A DNA stretch of 64,000 bases from Marinilabiliales bacterium. Lineage in GTDB: Bacteria; Bacteroidota; Bacteroidia; Bacteroidales; ML635J-15. The position numbers were made by a program, and so were the translations under genes. Each line of letters starts with the position of its first letter. The first letter of the stretch is position 1. Shown in pieces: positions 38,700 through 48,713 of the stretch. The stretch lies in contig PKTB01000007.1 in assembly GCA_002869385.1 (NCBI GenBank), positions 16,729-80,728 on the forward strand, in the 5' to 3' direction. The notes under the pieces were generated by a model. That model searched no databases and was not told the origin of the DNA. It was given only the letters and a program-made list of their open reading frames with translations.

Positions 38700-39057
38700 T
38701 TTGTGCTAGTGCTGGGGGGCAGTGCTTCGACTCCGCTCAGCAACCGTGCTTCGACCCTTCGACCCTTCGACCCTTCGACAAGCTCAGGGACCGAAGGCTC
38801 AGGGACCGAAAGCTCAGGGATCTAATGCTCAGCAACCGTGCTTCGACTCCGCTCAGCAACCGTACTTCGACTCCGCTCAGCAACCGTACTTCGACCCTTC
38901 GACTACGCTCAGGGACAGAAGCTCAGCAACCATTGTGTAGGCAATTTTGAATTTAAAACATCCCTAGGTGTAGGGATTGGGATTCCCCATTTCTTGCTAT
39001 TGACCACTATTGGGCATCAATGTAACTTTACCATATAATTTAATATATGATATTATT
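38700..39057. repeat. REP2 array (TTCGAC...GCTCAG family)
   Basis: A dense tandem array at about 38717-38935 of units like CTTCGACTCCGCTCAGCAAC (at least four close copies) and CCCTTCGACAAGCTCAGGGA. The CCCT/AGGG ends pair, so each unit can form a small hairpin. This repeat type is widespread in Bacteroidota and other phyla. Frames that seem to be coding within it are artefacts. A stretch of ordinary AT-rich DNA follows up to the adhesin start. Confidence 0.8.
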
Positions 39058-42000
39058 ATGTTGATTAAATGCACCTATTCAAAAAAATGTCTTGTTTCTT
39101 TTTGCTCATTAATTTTGTGTTTTAACACTACAATCTGTTTTTCACAAAAGGAATTAAGTTCTGATTATTTGAATCCAACACAAATAGATGTTAATATGGA
39201 TTGTGAGCTAGAAACTTTTGTTTTACGGTCAAATGGGAACGGCAATGATAGCACATTACATGTCAGCACAAGATATGATCCTGATAATGTATATTTTTTT
39301 CAATTTAATTCATCAAAAAAAGATATTAGTGAAGTTCAAATAGAATTTGATAGAAATCTGTTGTGGGGGATGGAATTCTTTATAATTGAAAATGGTGAGT
39401 TTAAATTTTTAAAGTCTGAAACTTACAAAAATTCATATGCAAAGTTATTCTTAACAACGAATGATTCCTGTTCAAATGAAGAAATTCTAGTAAAAATATG
39501 GACAAAAGGTATTAGCAATTCTGATAGTGTGAAAATTTGCATTACAGAACATGAGGCTGGGTTAAGTACAAAATCATTAGGTATAAGTACAGTGATGTAT
39601 ACACCTCAGGAATTAGTAGAAGATGTATTGATTTCTGGTTGCCTAATAGCTGAAAATATTGTTTATACAGGTTCGCTATATTCAATTGCATACTTTTATA
39701 ACGGAATACCAGGACTTGATTTTGAGGATGGAGTACTAATTTGTACGGGTTATGCTTCTGATGCGTCAGGACCTAATCTGTCAGAAAGCACAGGCGAAGA
39801 TATGTGGGAATATGGGGACCCTCAGCTAGATGAAATTGCTTTGGGTTGGACTCAGGATGCTGCTGTTCTTGAATTTGATTTTGTTCCGGCTTCTGATGTA
39901 ATGGAATTTGAATATGTATTTGCTAGTGATGAATATCCTGAATATGCTAATACTATGTATAATGATGCTTTTGGATTCTTTATTTCAGGAGGTCCTGAAG
40001 GATATGTAAATGAAAATATTGCACTTATACCAGGAACGTCAATCCCCGTTACAATTAATAATGTTAATGATGTAGATTATCCAGGATACTACAATGATAA
40101 TACATATGGGCCAAATATAGAATACGATGGAATACTAAATACATTTACTGCTATAGCTCAGCTTACAGCTTGTGAAACATATCATTTAAAACTTGCAATT
40201 GGAGATGTTGGAGATGGAGTTTATGATTCGGCAGTATTTTTAAAAGCAAATTCATTTTCTTCGGGGGCAGCCTATACTGTAGAATCATATAATGCATGGG
40301 ATCCATCACTTGATATTATGAGGGGGTGTCTTAATTATATAATAATTAGTCGAACAGACTCAAGTTCAATAAATATGTCTGTTCCAGTTGAATTCACAAT
40401 TAGTGGTACAGCCAGTTCAGGGGAAGATTATTCTCTAATTCCTGAAAGCCTTGAAATTCCGGCAGGAGAGCAATCGATAACTGTGTATTTTGATGCTTTT
40501 GACTTGGGCTATCTACAAGGAGATGAAACGATAATAATTGAATATATTAATGGATGTCCTTGTGAAGCAACTCCAACGCAATACGTAATAACAATAGTTG
40601 ATCCATTTGAAATTGCTCCTCAAATAACAAATAACAGCCCTATATGTATTGGAGACACAGCAGAAATTAGCCTAGAGCTGAATACTAGTCTGCCAGAATA
40701 TGTGAGTATTGAATGGAGTACTGGAGAAATTGGGACAAATCAAATACAAGTAAGTCCAGACGTTACCAGCAACTATTCTGTTGAAATTGTGTTTCCATGC
40801 GATACAATTGTGTTATCGACAGAGATAGAAGTGGTTATGCCTCCAATTGTGGATCTAGGACCTGATTTTGAAATAGCAGGATTATCCACAAGTATTGATG
40901 CTGATATGGAAGCTGGAAATGATGGATATTGGAATTTTATAAATGGGCCAGGCAATGCAGATATTGATCCTGATACAGAGTCTGTCACATTTATTAGTGT
41001 TGATCAATATGGGATTTATACTTTTAGTTGGACAGAAATAAGTCTTGCTCCAAATTGTGTTAATTCAGATGAAATAGATATTAGTTTTTATCATGTTCCG
41101 ACAGCTGATTTTAGTTTTAGTCCAGTATTATGTTTTGGAGATAATTCAAGCGTATTATATACAGGGACAATTATCCCGGGATTGACCGAGCTTGAGTGGG
41201 ATTTTGGATTAGCAGAGCTAGTTAGTGGTTCAGGAGTCGGACCATATATCCTTTCTTTTCAAGAACCCGGCACTTATATTATTAGTCTGACAGTAACGGA
41301 AGACTCAGAGTCTGTTGTACACAGTCATAGTATTTTTGTTCCAGAAGCACTTAGTGGGAATCTTGTATCATTTGATGATCCATGTTTTCAGACCTGTCAA
41401 GGAAGTGCAGAAATAAGTGTAAGTGGCGGCACTCTGCCCTACTCATATTCGTGGAATTCAAGCACTAATGAGATTAATGGGTTATGTGCCGGAGATTATA
41501 GTGTTACGGTTACAGATCAGAACTTATGCACTTTTTCGGATATGTTTACAATTATGCAAGCAGAACCCATTGAATATGACACGAGTTTTAATAATGTAGA
41601 TTGCTATGGAACTTTTACAGGGAATGCCTCAATAAGTGTATCAGGAGGGAGCTCTCCTTATCAATATATATGGAGTGATGGCTATAATATGCCAATTCAT
41701 AATGCTATAGGAGAAGGTATCTATATTGTTACTGTTGTGGACTCGAATAATTGCAGTATAAGTGAAACGTTTAATATTAACCAACCTAATTTATTGCAAG
41801 TTTTTACAAGCGGGAATCATGAAGCTTGTGAAAATGAATCAGTGGTTATATCTTCACAGGCAAGTTGTGGAACTATGCCATATATTTATTATTGGGATGA
41901 GAACAATACTGGATTTGAACAAGGGTTGCCAGTTTTTGAAATTACAGCAGATTATAATACTTTTTATACAGTTTATGTGGAGGATGCCAAGGGGTGTGTT

Positions 42001-43779
42001 AGCAATTATACATATAGTCAGGTAATTGTTAGTCCAGAAATGCAAATAGGATTGTCTGTTATTGATGCGCAGTGTGAGGAAACTTGTAATGGTGAGGCTT
42101 TTGTGGAAGTTACAGGAGGGTTACAGCCATTTAGTTATAGTTGGAGCAGTAATTCGCCATTACTTGAAAATTTATGTGCTGGGATATACACATTAACTGT
42201 AACAGATAATATTGGTTGTTTTGCTGATACCGTGTTTTTTATTGAAGCTCCGACGGCCTTGCAACTTGAAATAGAGACAGAAGATGCGGCATGCTCATAT
42301 AGCACAGGAACATCTACAGCAATTGTTTCTGGGGGGATGCCTCCTTACAACTATTCCTGGGTAAACGGAGAAGATTCGAATATTCTAGAAGGCCAAGTAG
42401 GTATGTATTATCTTACTGTCACAGATAACAATAATTGTCGAATATTAGGTACAGCAGTAATAGATTCTCCACAAGAATTATTAGTGTCTTTAAATAGTAA
42501 TTATACTATTTGTCTAGGGGGAGAAGCAAATGTTACTGCACAAGCTACGGGATGTAGTGCTCCATATTATTTTTCGTGGACAGGGAGCGATAATAGTCAT
42601 TATTACGGTCACAATATTAGTGTTAGTCCCGAGACCACAACAAGTTATTATCTTAGTTTAACTGATGGCAACGGGTGTGTTATAGATGGATATAGGGTTC
42701 AAGTTAATGTTTTACCTCCATTAGAAATTAATATTATTAATAGCATAAGTAGTATTTGCAGAGGAAGAGGGACAGAAATATTATTTGATGTTAGCGGTGG
42801 AAATGGAGGGCCATATCAGGTTAACACGAATGAAGGAGAAATCGTGATTTCGCCTTACATGGTCTATCCCGACTCGACAACAAACTTAATATTTACTGCG
42901 GAAGATATGTGTGAAACCCAACAAGTAAGTGACTCTATACTTATAAGTGTTTATGACAAACCTTTTGTTGATTTTGAAGGTGATATCTTACAAGGATGTC
43001 CAGGACACGAAGTCCATTATTTATCACTTGACACATCCTTAAACTACCAGTATGTTTGGGATTTTGGAGATAGTATTTTTGCATTTATCAGAAATCCTAT
43101 ACATGCTTACGAATACGCAGGCTTATATGATGTAATGTTGACCATACATGACGAATTTGGCTGTGCCAATAATATTAGAAAAGAGAATTATGTTGAAATC
43201 TATCCAGGCCCATATTCTAATTTTGAAGCAGATCCTTTAATCGCAAGTATTTTAAATCCAAGAATTAAATTTTTAAATCATTCAGATGCTGCAATGTTTT
43301 ATTTTTGGTATTATGGTGATGGAGATTCAACAATAAACTTCCGTAATCCAGTGCATACATTTCCAGCAATTGGGTATTATGATGTTATGCTGGTTTGTGA
43401 AAATTAGTATTCTTGTACAGATACTGCAGTACGAGAAATATTTATCAAAGATGAAAACACAATATGGGCTCCAACTGCCTTTACTCCCAATGGCGATGGC
43501 TCTAATGATTGTTTTAAACTGTGTGGACATGGGATTGACCAACATTTTTTCACATTAATCATTTATGACAGATGGGGAATTCCGGTTTTTACAACAAATA
43601 AATACTTCGATTCAGGGGAATGTGTGGCTTGTGGAGAAGGTGCTTGGGACGGTAGTAAGGGAGATCGCACCAAGGGAGATGAATATTGTCCAATTGGGTT
43701 GTATTATTGGTATGTAAAATTTCTGGATTATGATGGGATTGGATATGAGTTGAGTGGTAAGGTAAGTTTGATTAGGTGA
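39058..43779 (+). pseudogene. giant choice-of-anchor-L/SprB-repeat adhesin with gliding-type C-terminal domain, in-frame TAG before the sorting domain
   Basis: The start at 39058 (MLIKCTYSKKCLVSFCSLIL) gives a signal peptide ending near CFSQ. In order: a choice-of-anchor L domain (about 180-400), Calx-beta-like segment, PKD-like units, about five SprB repeats (GGTLPYSYSWNSSTNEINGL, CAGDYSVTVTDQN and similar), two PKD domains (VWDFGDSIFAFIRNPIHAYE; FWYYGDGD) and the gliding-motility-associated C-terminal domain (APTAFTPNGDGSNDCFKL, YDRWGIPVF, PIGLYYWYVKF). TAG at codon 1450 (43405-43407) lies just before that last domain, so termination would remove the T9SS signal and the protein would not be anchored or exported across the outer membrane. 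A REP2 array starts one base after the final stop. Confidence 0.85.
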
Positions 43780-44280
43780 CCCTTCGACACTTCGACTTCG
43801 CTCAGGGACCGAAAGCTCAGGGACCGTGCTTCGACCCTTCGATCCTTCGACTTCGCTCAGGAACCGATGCTCAGGGACCGGCTCAGTGGCCATCGCTCAG
43901 GAGCTGAAAGTACATGGGGCAGAAAGTTTAGGACACCTTTGTGGTACCACTGAGGTTGTTTGTTATTTAACCCTCCGAAGGCCACGCACAAGCATTGAAA
44001 ACCTTCGGAGGGTGGAGGAGCATATTTTAGGATTACCTTATTTTTAGCACCACACGTCTGGAGACGCGCGGGATACACAGATACAGCCGTAGTGAGTGAG
44101 CGGATAGGGTTACTAGTCGTAAATTAAATATTTTTCTCAAATATTGCATATGTATAAAATAATGTATAATTTGGCAAAGAAATTGACTCGAACAAAAGAG
44201 TGGTTATATATTGAAAATCATTAAAAGATTGTTAATAGTTTGGGGATGAGGTAGTTGGTTTTAATTTAAAAAGAAGAGAC
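43780..44280. repeat. REP2 array, GC-rich hairpin, REP1 copy and family C repeat
   Basis: 43781-43885 is a REP2 array. A perfect 11-bp inverted repeat CCCTCCGAAGG/CCTTCGGAGGG spans 43971-44012. A diverged REP1 palindrome (CACACGTCTGGAGACGCGCG) is at 44050-44069. At 44131-44181 is a family C AT-rich repeat in the minus orientation (GTATAAAATAATGTATAATT). No gene is seen. Confidence 0.75.
44131..44181 (-). repeat. family C repeat, copy 1
   Basis: Its reverse complement reads GCCAAATTATACATTATTTT then ATACATATGCAATATTTGAG, matching copies at 46950-46999 (same orientation) and 51414-51460 and 55728-55772 (opposite orientation). Copy 1 is directly upstream of the HD-domain operon. Confidence 0.65.
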
Positions 44281-44835
44281 ATGATTGAACAAAAGATTAA
44301 AGAACAAATAATAGCCTTTGCAAAAGAATTCTATTCAAAGCTTGATTTTGCACATAATATTGAACATGGATAAAGGGTAGTCTCAATAGCTCTTAAGATA
44401 AATAAATTCGAAAATGGAAATGTTGAGTTAGTTGAAATTTGTGGGTGGCTTCATCAATTTCATGACAATATAGAACAACTGGAATCTTTTTTAAACTCCA
44501 TAGATTTAGATAAAATACTGATAATAAAACTATTGGAAATAGTAAAATATTGTAGACAAACATTAATTAAGGTATCTCATTCCATAGAGGCAAAAATAGT
44601 TTTTGATGCTGATGCAATCGAAGTTCTTGGTACGTATGGATTCATTCGTGAAATCTTTTGTAATATAAAACAGAGAAACAAAAGTTGGGATGATAGTATC
44701 AATGATGCTATCGAGGTTAATAAAATATTTAAGGATAAGCTGAAGACTAAAACGGGAAAAAAACTAATTGAAGAAAGCAATATTATTCTTGATAATTTCC
44801 TATGTGATTATCATTACTGGAAATTAATTAATTAA
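44281..44835 (+). pseudogene. HD-domain phosphohydrolase with in-frame TAA at codon 31
   Basis: The 185-codon frame reads MIEQKIKEQIIAFAKEFYSK, LDFAHNIEHG, then TAA (44371-44373), then RVVSIALKI. HNIEHG.RVV is the first His motif of the HD superfamily, followed by WLHQFHD (HD pair) and FDADAIEVLGTYGFIRE, the distal Asp block typical of YedJ-like HD phosphohydrolases, which hydrolyse nucleotides or similar phosphoesters. The stop lies within the first motif, and no internal start would keep it. GAA to TAA would explain it. Its stop overlaps the next start (TAATG), first gene of a four-gene operon. Confidence 0.78.
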
Positions 44836-45509
44836 TGATGTTAAGTATTACAATAATTGGCTCATCAGGTTCAGGGAAATCAACTCTTCAAGCAGGATTA
44901 AAAAACTATTCACCTAAATTCGTAATGTTTCCTAAAATGACAACCCGTAAACAAAGAATTTATGAAATTGATGGCTGTGATTACTATTTTGTAAATGATA
45001 ATACTTTTGATGAATCAATAGCAAAAAATAAATTAATCCATGTTAAATATAGTGATTTTGATAATTCGAAATATGGAGTTGATAAATCCAACATAATATG
45101 TTTTATAAATAAAGGATTAATACCTGTATTTACATCACACAGTCTTGAAGAAGCCCAACAACTAACTCATTGTCTTAATAAAATTAAAGTATCGAATTTT
45201 TGTATTTATATTTATACAACAGAACAAAATAGAAGGAAATACCTTTTTGACAAAAATGAAAATGAAAAGTATTATCATCGATACTATGTGGACATAGCTT
45301 TCAAAATGCAAGCATTTTTAAAAAAGTTTCAAGATTGTCATTATTTCATTTACAACAATGGTTGTAAAAATGACTTATTAATGCATTGTGAAGTCATAGA
45401 CCAATTATTGCATAAGAAGAAATTTGGAAAATTTGCTATTGAAAAAACTATTTGTCATGCAATGGAAATTGAAATTAACTCTTTAATTCAAAAGATAGAT
45501 AATGAGTAA
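44835..45509 (+). CDS. guanylate-kinase-like nucleotide kinase
   Basis: A 224-residue protein with a P-loop IIGSSGSGKSTL (near residue 8), then PKMTTRKQRIYEIDGCDYYF and the F...I.KNKLIHVKYSDFDNSKYG block. These follow the guanylate kinase pattern TTRxxRxxExdGxdYyF and YG, the GMP-binding elements, but the rest is divergent and it carries a C-terminal extension of about 40 residues. It would phosphorylate a nucleoside monophosphate, perhaps GMP or a modified nucleotide. It is coupled by overlap to genes on both sides, and is unlikely to be the housekeeping gmk. Confidence 0.75.
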   Translation: MMLSITIIGSSGSGKSTLQAGLKNYSPKFVMFPKMTTRKQRIYEIDGCDYYFVNDNTFDESIAKNKLIHVKYSDFDNSKYGVDKSNIICFINKGLIPVFTSHSLEEAQQLTHCLNKIKVSNFCIYIYTTEQNRRKYLFDKNENEKYYHRYYVDIAFKMQAFLKKFQDCHYFIYNNGCKNDLLMHCEVIDQLLHKKKFGKFAIEKTICHAMEIEINSLIQKIDNE

Positions 45510-46095
45510 ATCTAAAGAAGACATAGATTTGTCAAAAGATGCAATAATAGCTGAATATAATGTGCTTAGAGAAGAAATTAAGCAATATCATACTGAACGA
45601 AATAATTTTGTTAATTATACGGTTATGCTTTCTGCAGGCTTTATTGGGTCAATAGCGGTAAATAAATTTGTTGATGATAAGTTCTTAATACTGTATTTAA
45701 TATTCCCATTTTTTTACTTCACATTAGTATTGCTATATCTTGATAAAAGCATAAGAATTATTCGATTAGCAGACTATATTCACAATCATTTAAGAGAAGT
45801 GTTTATAAAAATTAGCAACTCTCCCAAAGTTTTTAATTGGGAAAATTATAAAAAGAACACCAAGAGATTCCCAAAATGGTTAACGAAACTAATTGATAGA
45901 TTAAGAATATCAATTTTTATTATTCCATCTCTTATCTCTATCTTACTTTTCTTTATTCATAAAAGCAATGAGTTTTATTATTATGAGATAATACTTATAT
46001 GCCTTGATATTTTATCTGTTATGTGTATTATTATGATACATATAATAGCTGAAGAAACTTCTGGTGCAAAATCTAAAAAGTATGGAAAATATTAA
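45502..46095 (+). CDS. four-helix membrane protein, possible SLATT-like effector
   Basis: A 197-residue protein: a cytoplasmic helix (about 1-35), membrane helices at about 38-54 and 61-80, a basic cytoplasmic part, and two more at about 136-152 and 160-183, then a short basic tail. The first half, a helical start followed by a closely spaced helix pair, resembles SLATT-type membrane proteins predicted as pore-forming effectors of nucleotide-controlled conflict systems. This resemblance is by eye. Eight bases of overlap with the kinase gene and 14 with the next gene put it firmly in the operon. Confidence 0.7.
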   Translation: MSKSKEDIDLSKDAIIAEYNVLREEIKQYHTERNNFVNYTVMLSAGFIGSIAVNKFVDDKFLILYLIFPFFYFTLVLLYLDKSIRIIRLADYIHNHLREVFIKISNSPKVFNWENYKKNTKRFPKWLTKLIDRLRISIFIIPSLISILLFFIHKSNEFYYYEIILICLDILSVMCIIMIHIIAEETSGAKSKKYGKY

Positions 46096-46873
46096 TTTTA
46101 AAGAAACAATGTTCGAAGCTATTAAATTAGCAAGTAGATATCTAAATGATTTCCAAAAGGACAACTTATTTGTCGATTATAAATTAAAAAATGACTTGGT
46201 CACCAAAGCAGATTTAACCTCGGACAGAATAATTAAAGACACAATTAAGAAGTGTTTTCCAGATTCATCATTTCTGAGCGAAGAAGGTGATGAAATAAAG
46301 TCAGAGTCTACGGACAGATGGATTATTGACCCAATCGATGGTACTGTTAATTATATTTCTAACATACCATTATACGCAATATCTATAGCTTATGAAAAGA
46401 ATAAAGAGTTGATTGCTGGTATAATTGCTCAACCAGCCTTAAATAGAATTTTTTATTCAGTAAAAAATGATTTTTCATATCAAAATAATATAAAGTGTAA
46501 AGTTTCAAATACAACATCTTTGAATGATTCAATAGTTTCAATAATTACGACAAATCATTTTTCAAATGATCTAAAGGATTATGTTGCAAAGATTTTTCTG
46601 CATTTATCAAAAAGATGTAGAGGAGTAAGGGTCTTTGTAAGTGCATCACTTGAACTTTCATTAGTAGCAAATGGAGAACTTGAAGCAGCCATCTTACCAA
46701 ATGCAGATTTATATGGTATCAAAGCTGGAGAACTAATTGTTAAAAATGCCGGGGGTAGATTGACGAATCAAAATAATCAGCCGTTTACAAAACCTGGAGA
46801 CTTAGTGATTGCGTCTAATTCAAAAATACATGATGAATTGCTTAGTTTAATAAAAAGCATTGAAAATGAATGA
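46082..46873 (+). CDS. inositol-monophosphatase-family protein, one metal-site motif altered
   Basis: A protein of about 263 residues (start MENINFKET at 46082; a longer frame begins at 46064). It has VTKADLTSD, LSEEGDE (metal-binding Glu) and DPIDGTVNY (metal-binding DPxDGT) in order. The C-terminal family motif WDxAAGxLIVxEAGG reads YGIKAGELIVKNAGG, so the usual metal-binding Asp is Gly. Family members remove phosphate from inositol phosphates, sugars, NADP or 3'-phosphoadenosine 5'-phosphate. With the Asp missing it could be weakly active, changed in specificity or a binding protein. Last gene of the HD operon. Confidence 0.8.
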   Translation: MENINFKETMFEAIKLASRYLNDFQKDNLFVDYKLKNDLVTKADLTSDRIIKDTIKKCFPDSSFLSEEGDEIKSESTDRWIIDPIDGTVNYISNIPLYAISIAYEKNKELIAGIIAQPALNRIFYSVKNDFSYQNNIKCKVSNTTSLNDSIVSIITTNHFSNDLKDYVAKIFLHLSKRCRGVRVFVSASLELSLVANGELEAAILPNADLYGIKAGELIVKNAGGRLTNQNNQPFTKPGDLVIASNSKIHDELLSLIKSIENE

Positions 46874-47125
46874 ACTAAACACAATCATGTAGGTAGTCTA
46901 TAAGCAGATTTTATGATTACTTACGTGGGATGCTAGCTGAAAACAAAAGATTCTCATTAAGATTGCACAAGTATAAAATATTGTATAATTTGGTTAATAG
47001 ATTAACCTAGACTAAGGACGGATTCAAGCGTCAAAGATGCGCGGGATTGGTAATTTTTTTTTAGTTTAGGACAAAGGAGTTGGCAATCATGCAAGAATGA
47101 CATAAACCTATTAATATTAATTACT
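46874..47125. repeat. intergenic region with family C repeat copy 2 and decayed REP1
   Basis: Copy 2 of family C lies at about 46950-46999 (GTATAAAATATTGTATAATT on the plus strand, same orientation as copy 1), so the HD operon sits between two direct copies. A decayed REP1 palindrome (AAGCGTCAAAGATGCGCGGG) follows at 47026-47045. Confidence 0.6.
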
Positions 47126-48511
47126 ATGAATGATAAAGACATGCATGAAACAACACTTCCGCTTTGGGAAGCATTAGTTAAAACTTCATATCAAACTCAG
47201 ATAACACATCCATCTGATAAGAATTGTGAGAATCCAATCGTATTTGGAAGCGGTTTTATCGTGGAATATAACAATAATGTGTTTTTTGTAACTGCGGACC
47301 ATGTTGTTCACCCGGATGATTACGATTGTAAAGAAAGAACAGGTACAGACTTTGTCGTTTCAATATTCAATAATGTAAAACCGGAATCAAATTTCTTATC
47401 TACAATTGTAACACCTCTAGGGGGTTTTTATTATATGGAAAAATTTGATTTGGACAAGCCGCATGAAGCATTAAAACTACATGATGTAACAGTCTGTATT
47501 ATGAAAGAAAAACATTTTGAATACAGATTTCTAACTAATGAAGTCCGTTTTATAAGTTTAACCATAAATGCGGGCGACCCTAAATTTCGAATTCCATCAG
47601 ATCTTTTTGCAGAACCTTCAAAAGACAAATTGTATTTTGTTTATGGTAAAATTAGAACAAAATTAGTAGGAATCATATTGCATAGTGAGGACACTCTAAA
47701 AGAAGGTCTTAAATTTATGGATAATTCGGGAGATTATTATTTATTAAATACCCCCGATGTAATTAATGATTACGAAGATTGGGCTGGATTGAGCGGTTCG
47801 CCTGTTATAAGTGAGACAGGAGAATGCATTGGCGTTTTATGTTCGGTAAATGTAAATACAAAATCAATTTGGGTTATGCCAATAAGTCATGTAAAAATGC
47901 TTATGGACATTGCCATATCTCAAGAAGAAATCTTAAGTTTAAAAGACAAACAGATGAAAGAAAATAAGAGAAAAGGTAGTTCTTCAGAAGAACTTTTAGA
48001 TAAAGAAATCATTCTTGATGAACTTCGCATTACTACAGGGCAAACAATTCTTGAAATAGGATGTGGGAATGGTTATATGTCAAAAGAATTCTCAAAATTA
48101 GTTGGAGAAAAAGGAAAAGTCTATGCTGTTGACATACAGATAGAGCTTATTGATAAACTGAAAAAAGAAATTAGTGAAACAAATATTATTCCTCTATTAT
48201 CTGATATTACGAAAGATAAAATTGAGGTAAATGATAATTCAATTGATTTGATTTATCTTGCGACAGTATTCCATATTTTTTCCAATGAACAAATTGAAGT
48301 TTTCCAAAAAGAAGTAAACAGATTATTGAAAGTTGGAGGGAAATTAGTGATTTTAAATATTGATAAAAAAGAAAGTTCATTTGGACCACCACAAAACATG
48401 AGAGTTTCAAATGAAGAGCTTAATCACATAATTAAAATGAAACCGGTAATTTCTGTAAAATTAGGGGAGTCTTTTTATATGCAAATATTTGAGAAAATTG
48501 ATAAAAATTAA
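47126..48511 (+). CDS. trypsin-like serine protease fused to class I SAM methyltransferase
   Basis: A 461-residue fusion. The N-terminal ~265 residues are a trypsin-fold protease: GSGFIVEYNN, the catalytic His in FFVTADHVV (His59), Asp in LHDVTVCIM (Asp120) and Ser in GLSGSPVI (Ser223), then ECIGVLCSVN. A charged linker (about 265-298) leads to a class I methyltransferase with motif I ILEIGCGNGYMSKEF (about 308), the acidic VYAVDIQIEL, IDLIYLATVFHIF and LLKVGGKLVILNI. No signal peptide or membrane helix is seen, so it is probably cytoplasmic. I know of no standard protein with this pairing. The frame is intact and runs through both domains without a gap. Confidence 0.85.
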   Translation: MNDKDMHETTLPLWEALVKTSYQTQITHPSDKNCENPIVFGSGFIVEYNNNVFFVTADHVVHPDDYDCKERTGTDFVVSIFNNVKPESNFLSTIVTPLGGFYYMEKFDLDKPHEALKLHDVTVCIMKEKHFEYRFLTNEVRFISLTINAGDPKFRIPSDLFAEPSKDKLYFVYGKIRTKLVGIILHSEDTLKEGLKFMDNSGDYYLLNTPDVINDYEDWAGLSGSPVISETGECIGVLCSVNVNTKSIWVMPISHVKMLMDIAISQEEILSLKDKQMKENKRKGSSSEELLDKEIILDELRITTGQTILEIGCGNGYMSKEFSKLVGEKGKVYAVDIQIELIDKLKKEISETNIIPLLSDITKDKIEVNDNSIDLIYLATVFHIFSNEQIEVFQKEVNRLLKVGGKLVILNIDKKESSFGPPQNMRVSNEELNHIIKMKPVISVKLGESFYMQIFEKIDKN

Positions 48512-48540
48512 AGAATGCTATTGGGATATTGTATGTTATT

Positions 48541-48570
48541 GTACCACGCGTCAGAGACGCGCGGTAGCGG
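48541..48570. repeat. REP1 palindrome
   Basis: GTACCACGCGTCAGAGACGC then GCGGTAGCGG: variant of the REP1 unit with a CAGA centre. A related decayed hairpin (CCTCACGAT...ATCGCGAGG) is at 48657-48679. Confidence 0.7.
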
Positions 48571-48713
48571 CATTAAAGGTGAAATCAAGTTCGAATGGAC
48601 ATCTTAAAGAAGTGTTTTGGGAAATTATAAAATAGAAGACCCAATATAGATAAGGACCTCACGATGTAATCGCGAGGTAGTGCAGAATTTAATACACAAC
48701 AAAACTTTATGGT

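Noticed and set aside
38722..39038. Overlapping reading frames encoding LRSATVLR-type repeats
   Set aside because: They are translations of the REP2 tandem array and have no independent support.
43826..44047. Plus-strand frame of 73 codons after the adhesin
   Set aside because: It is made of REP2 sequence and the GC-rich hairpin.
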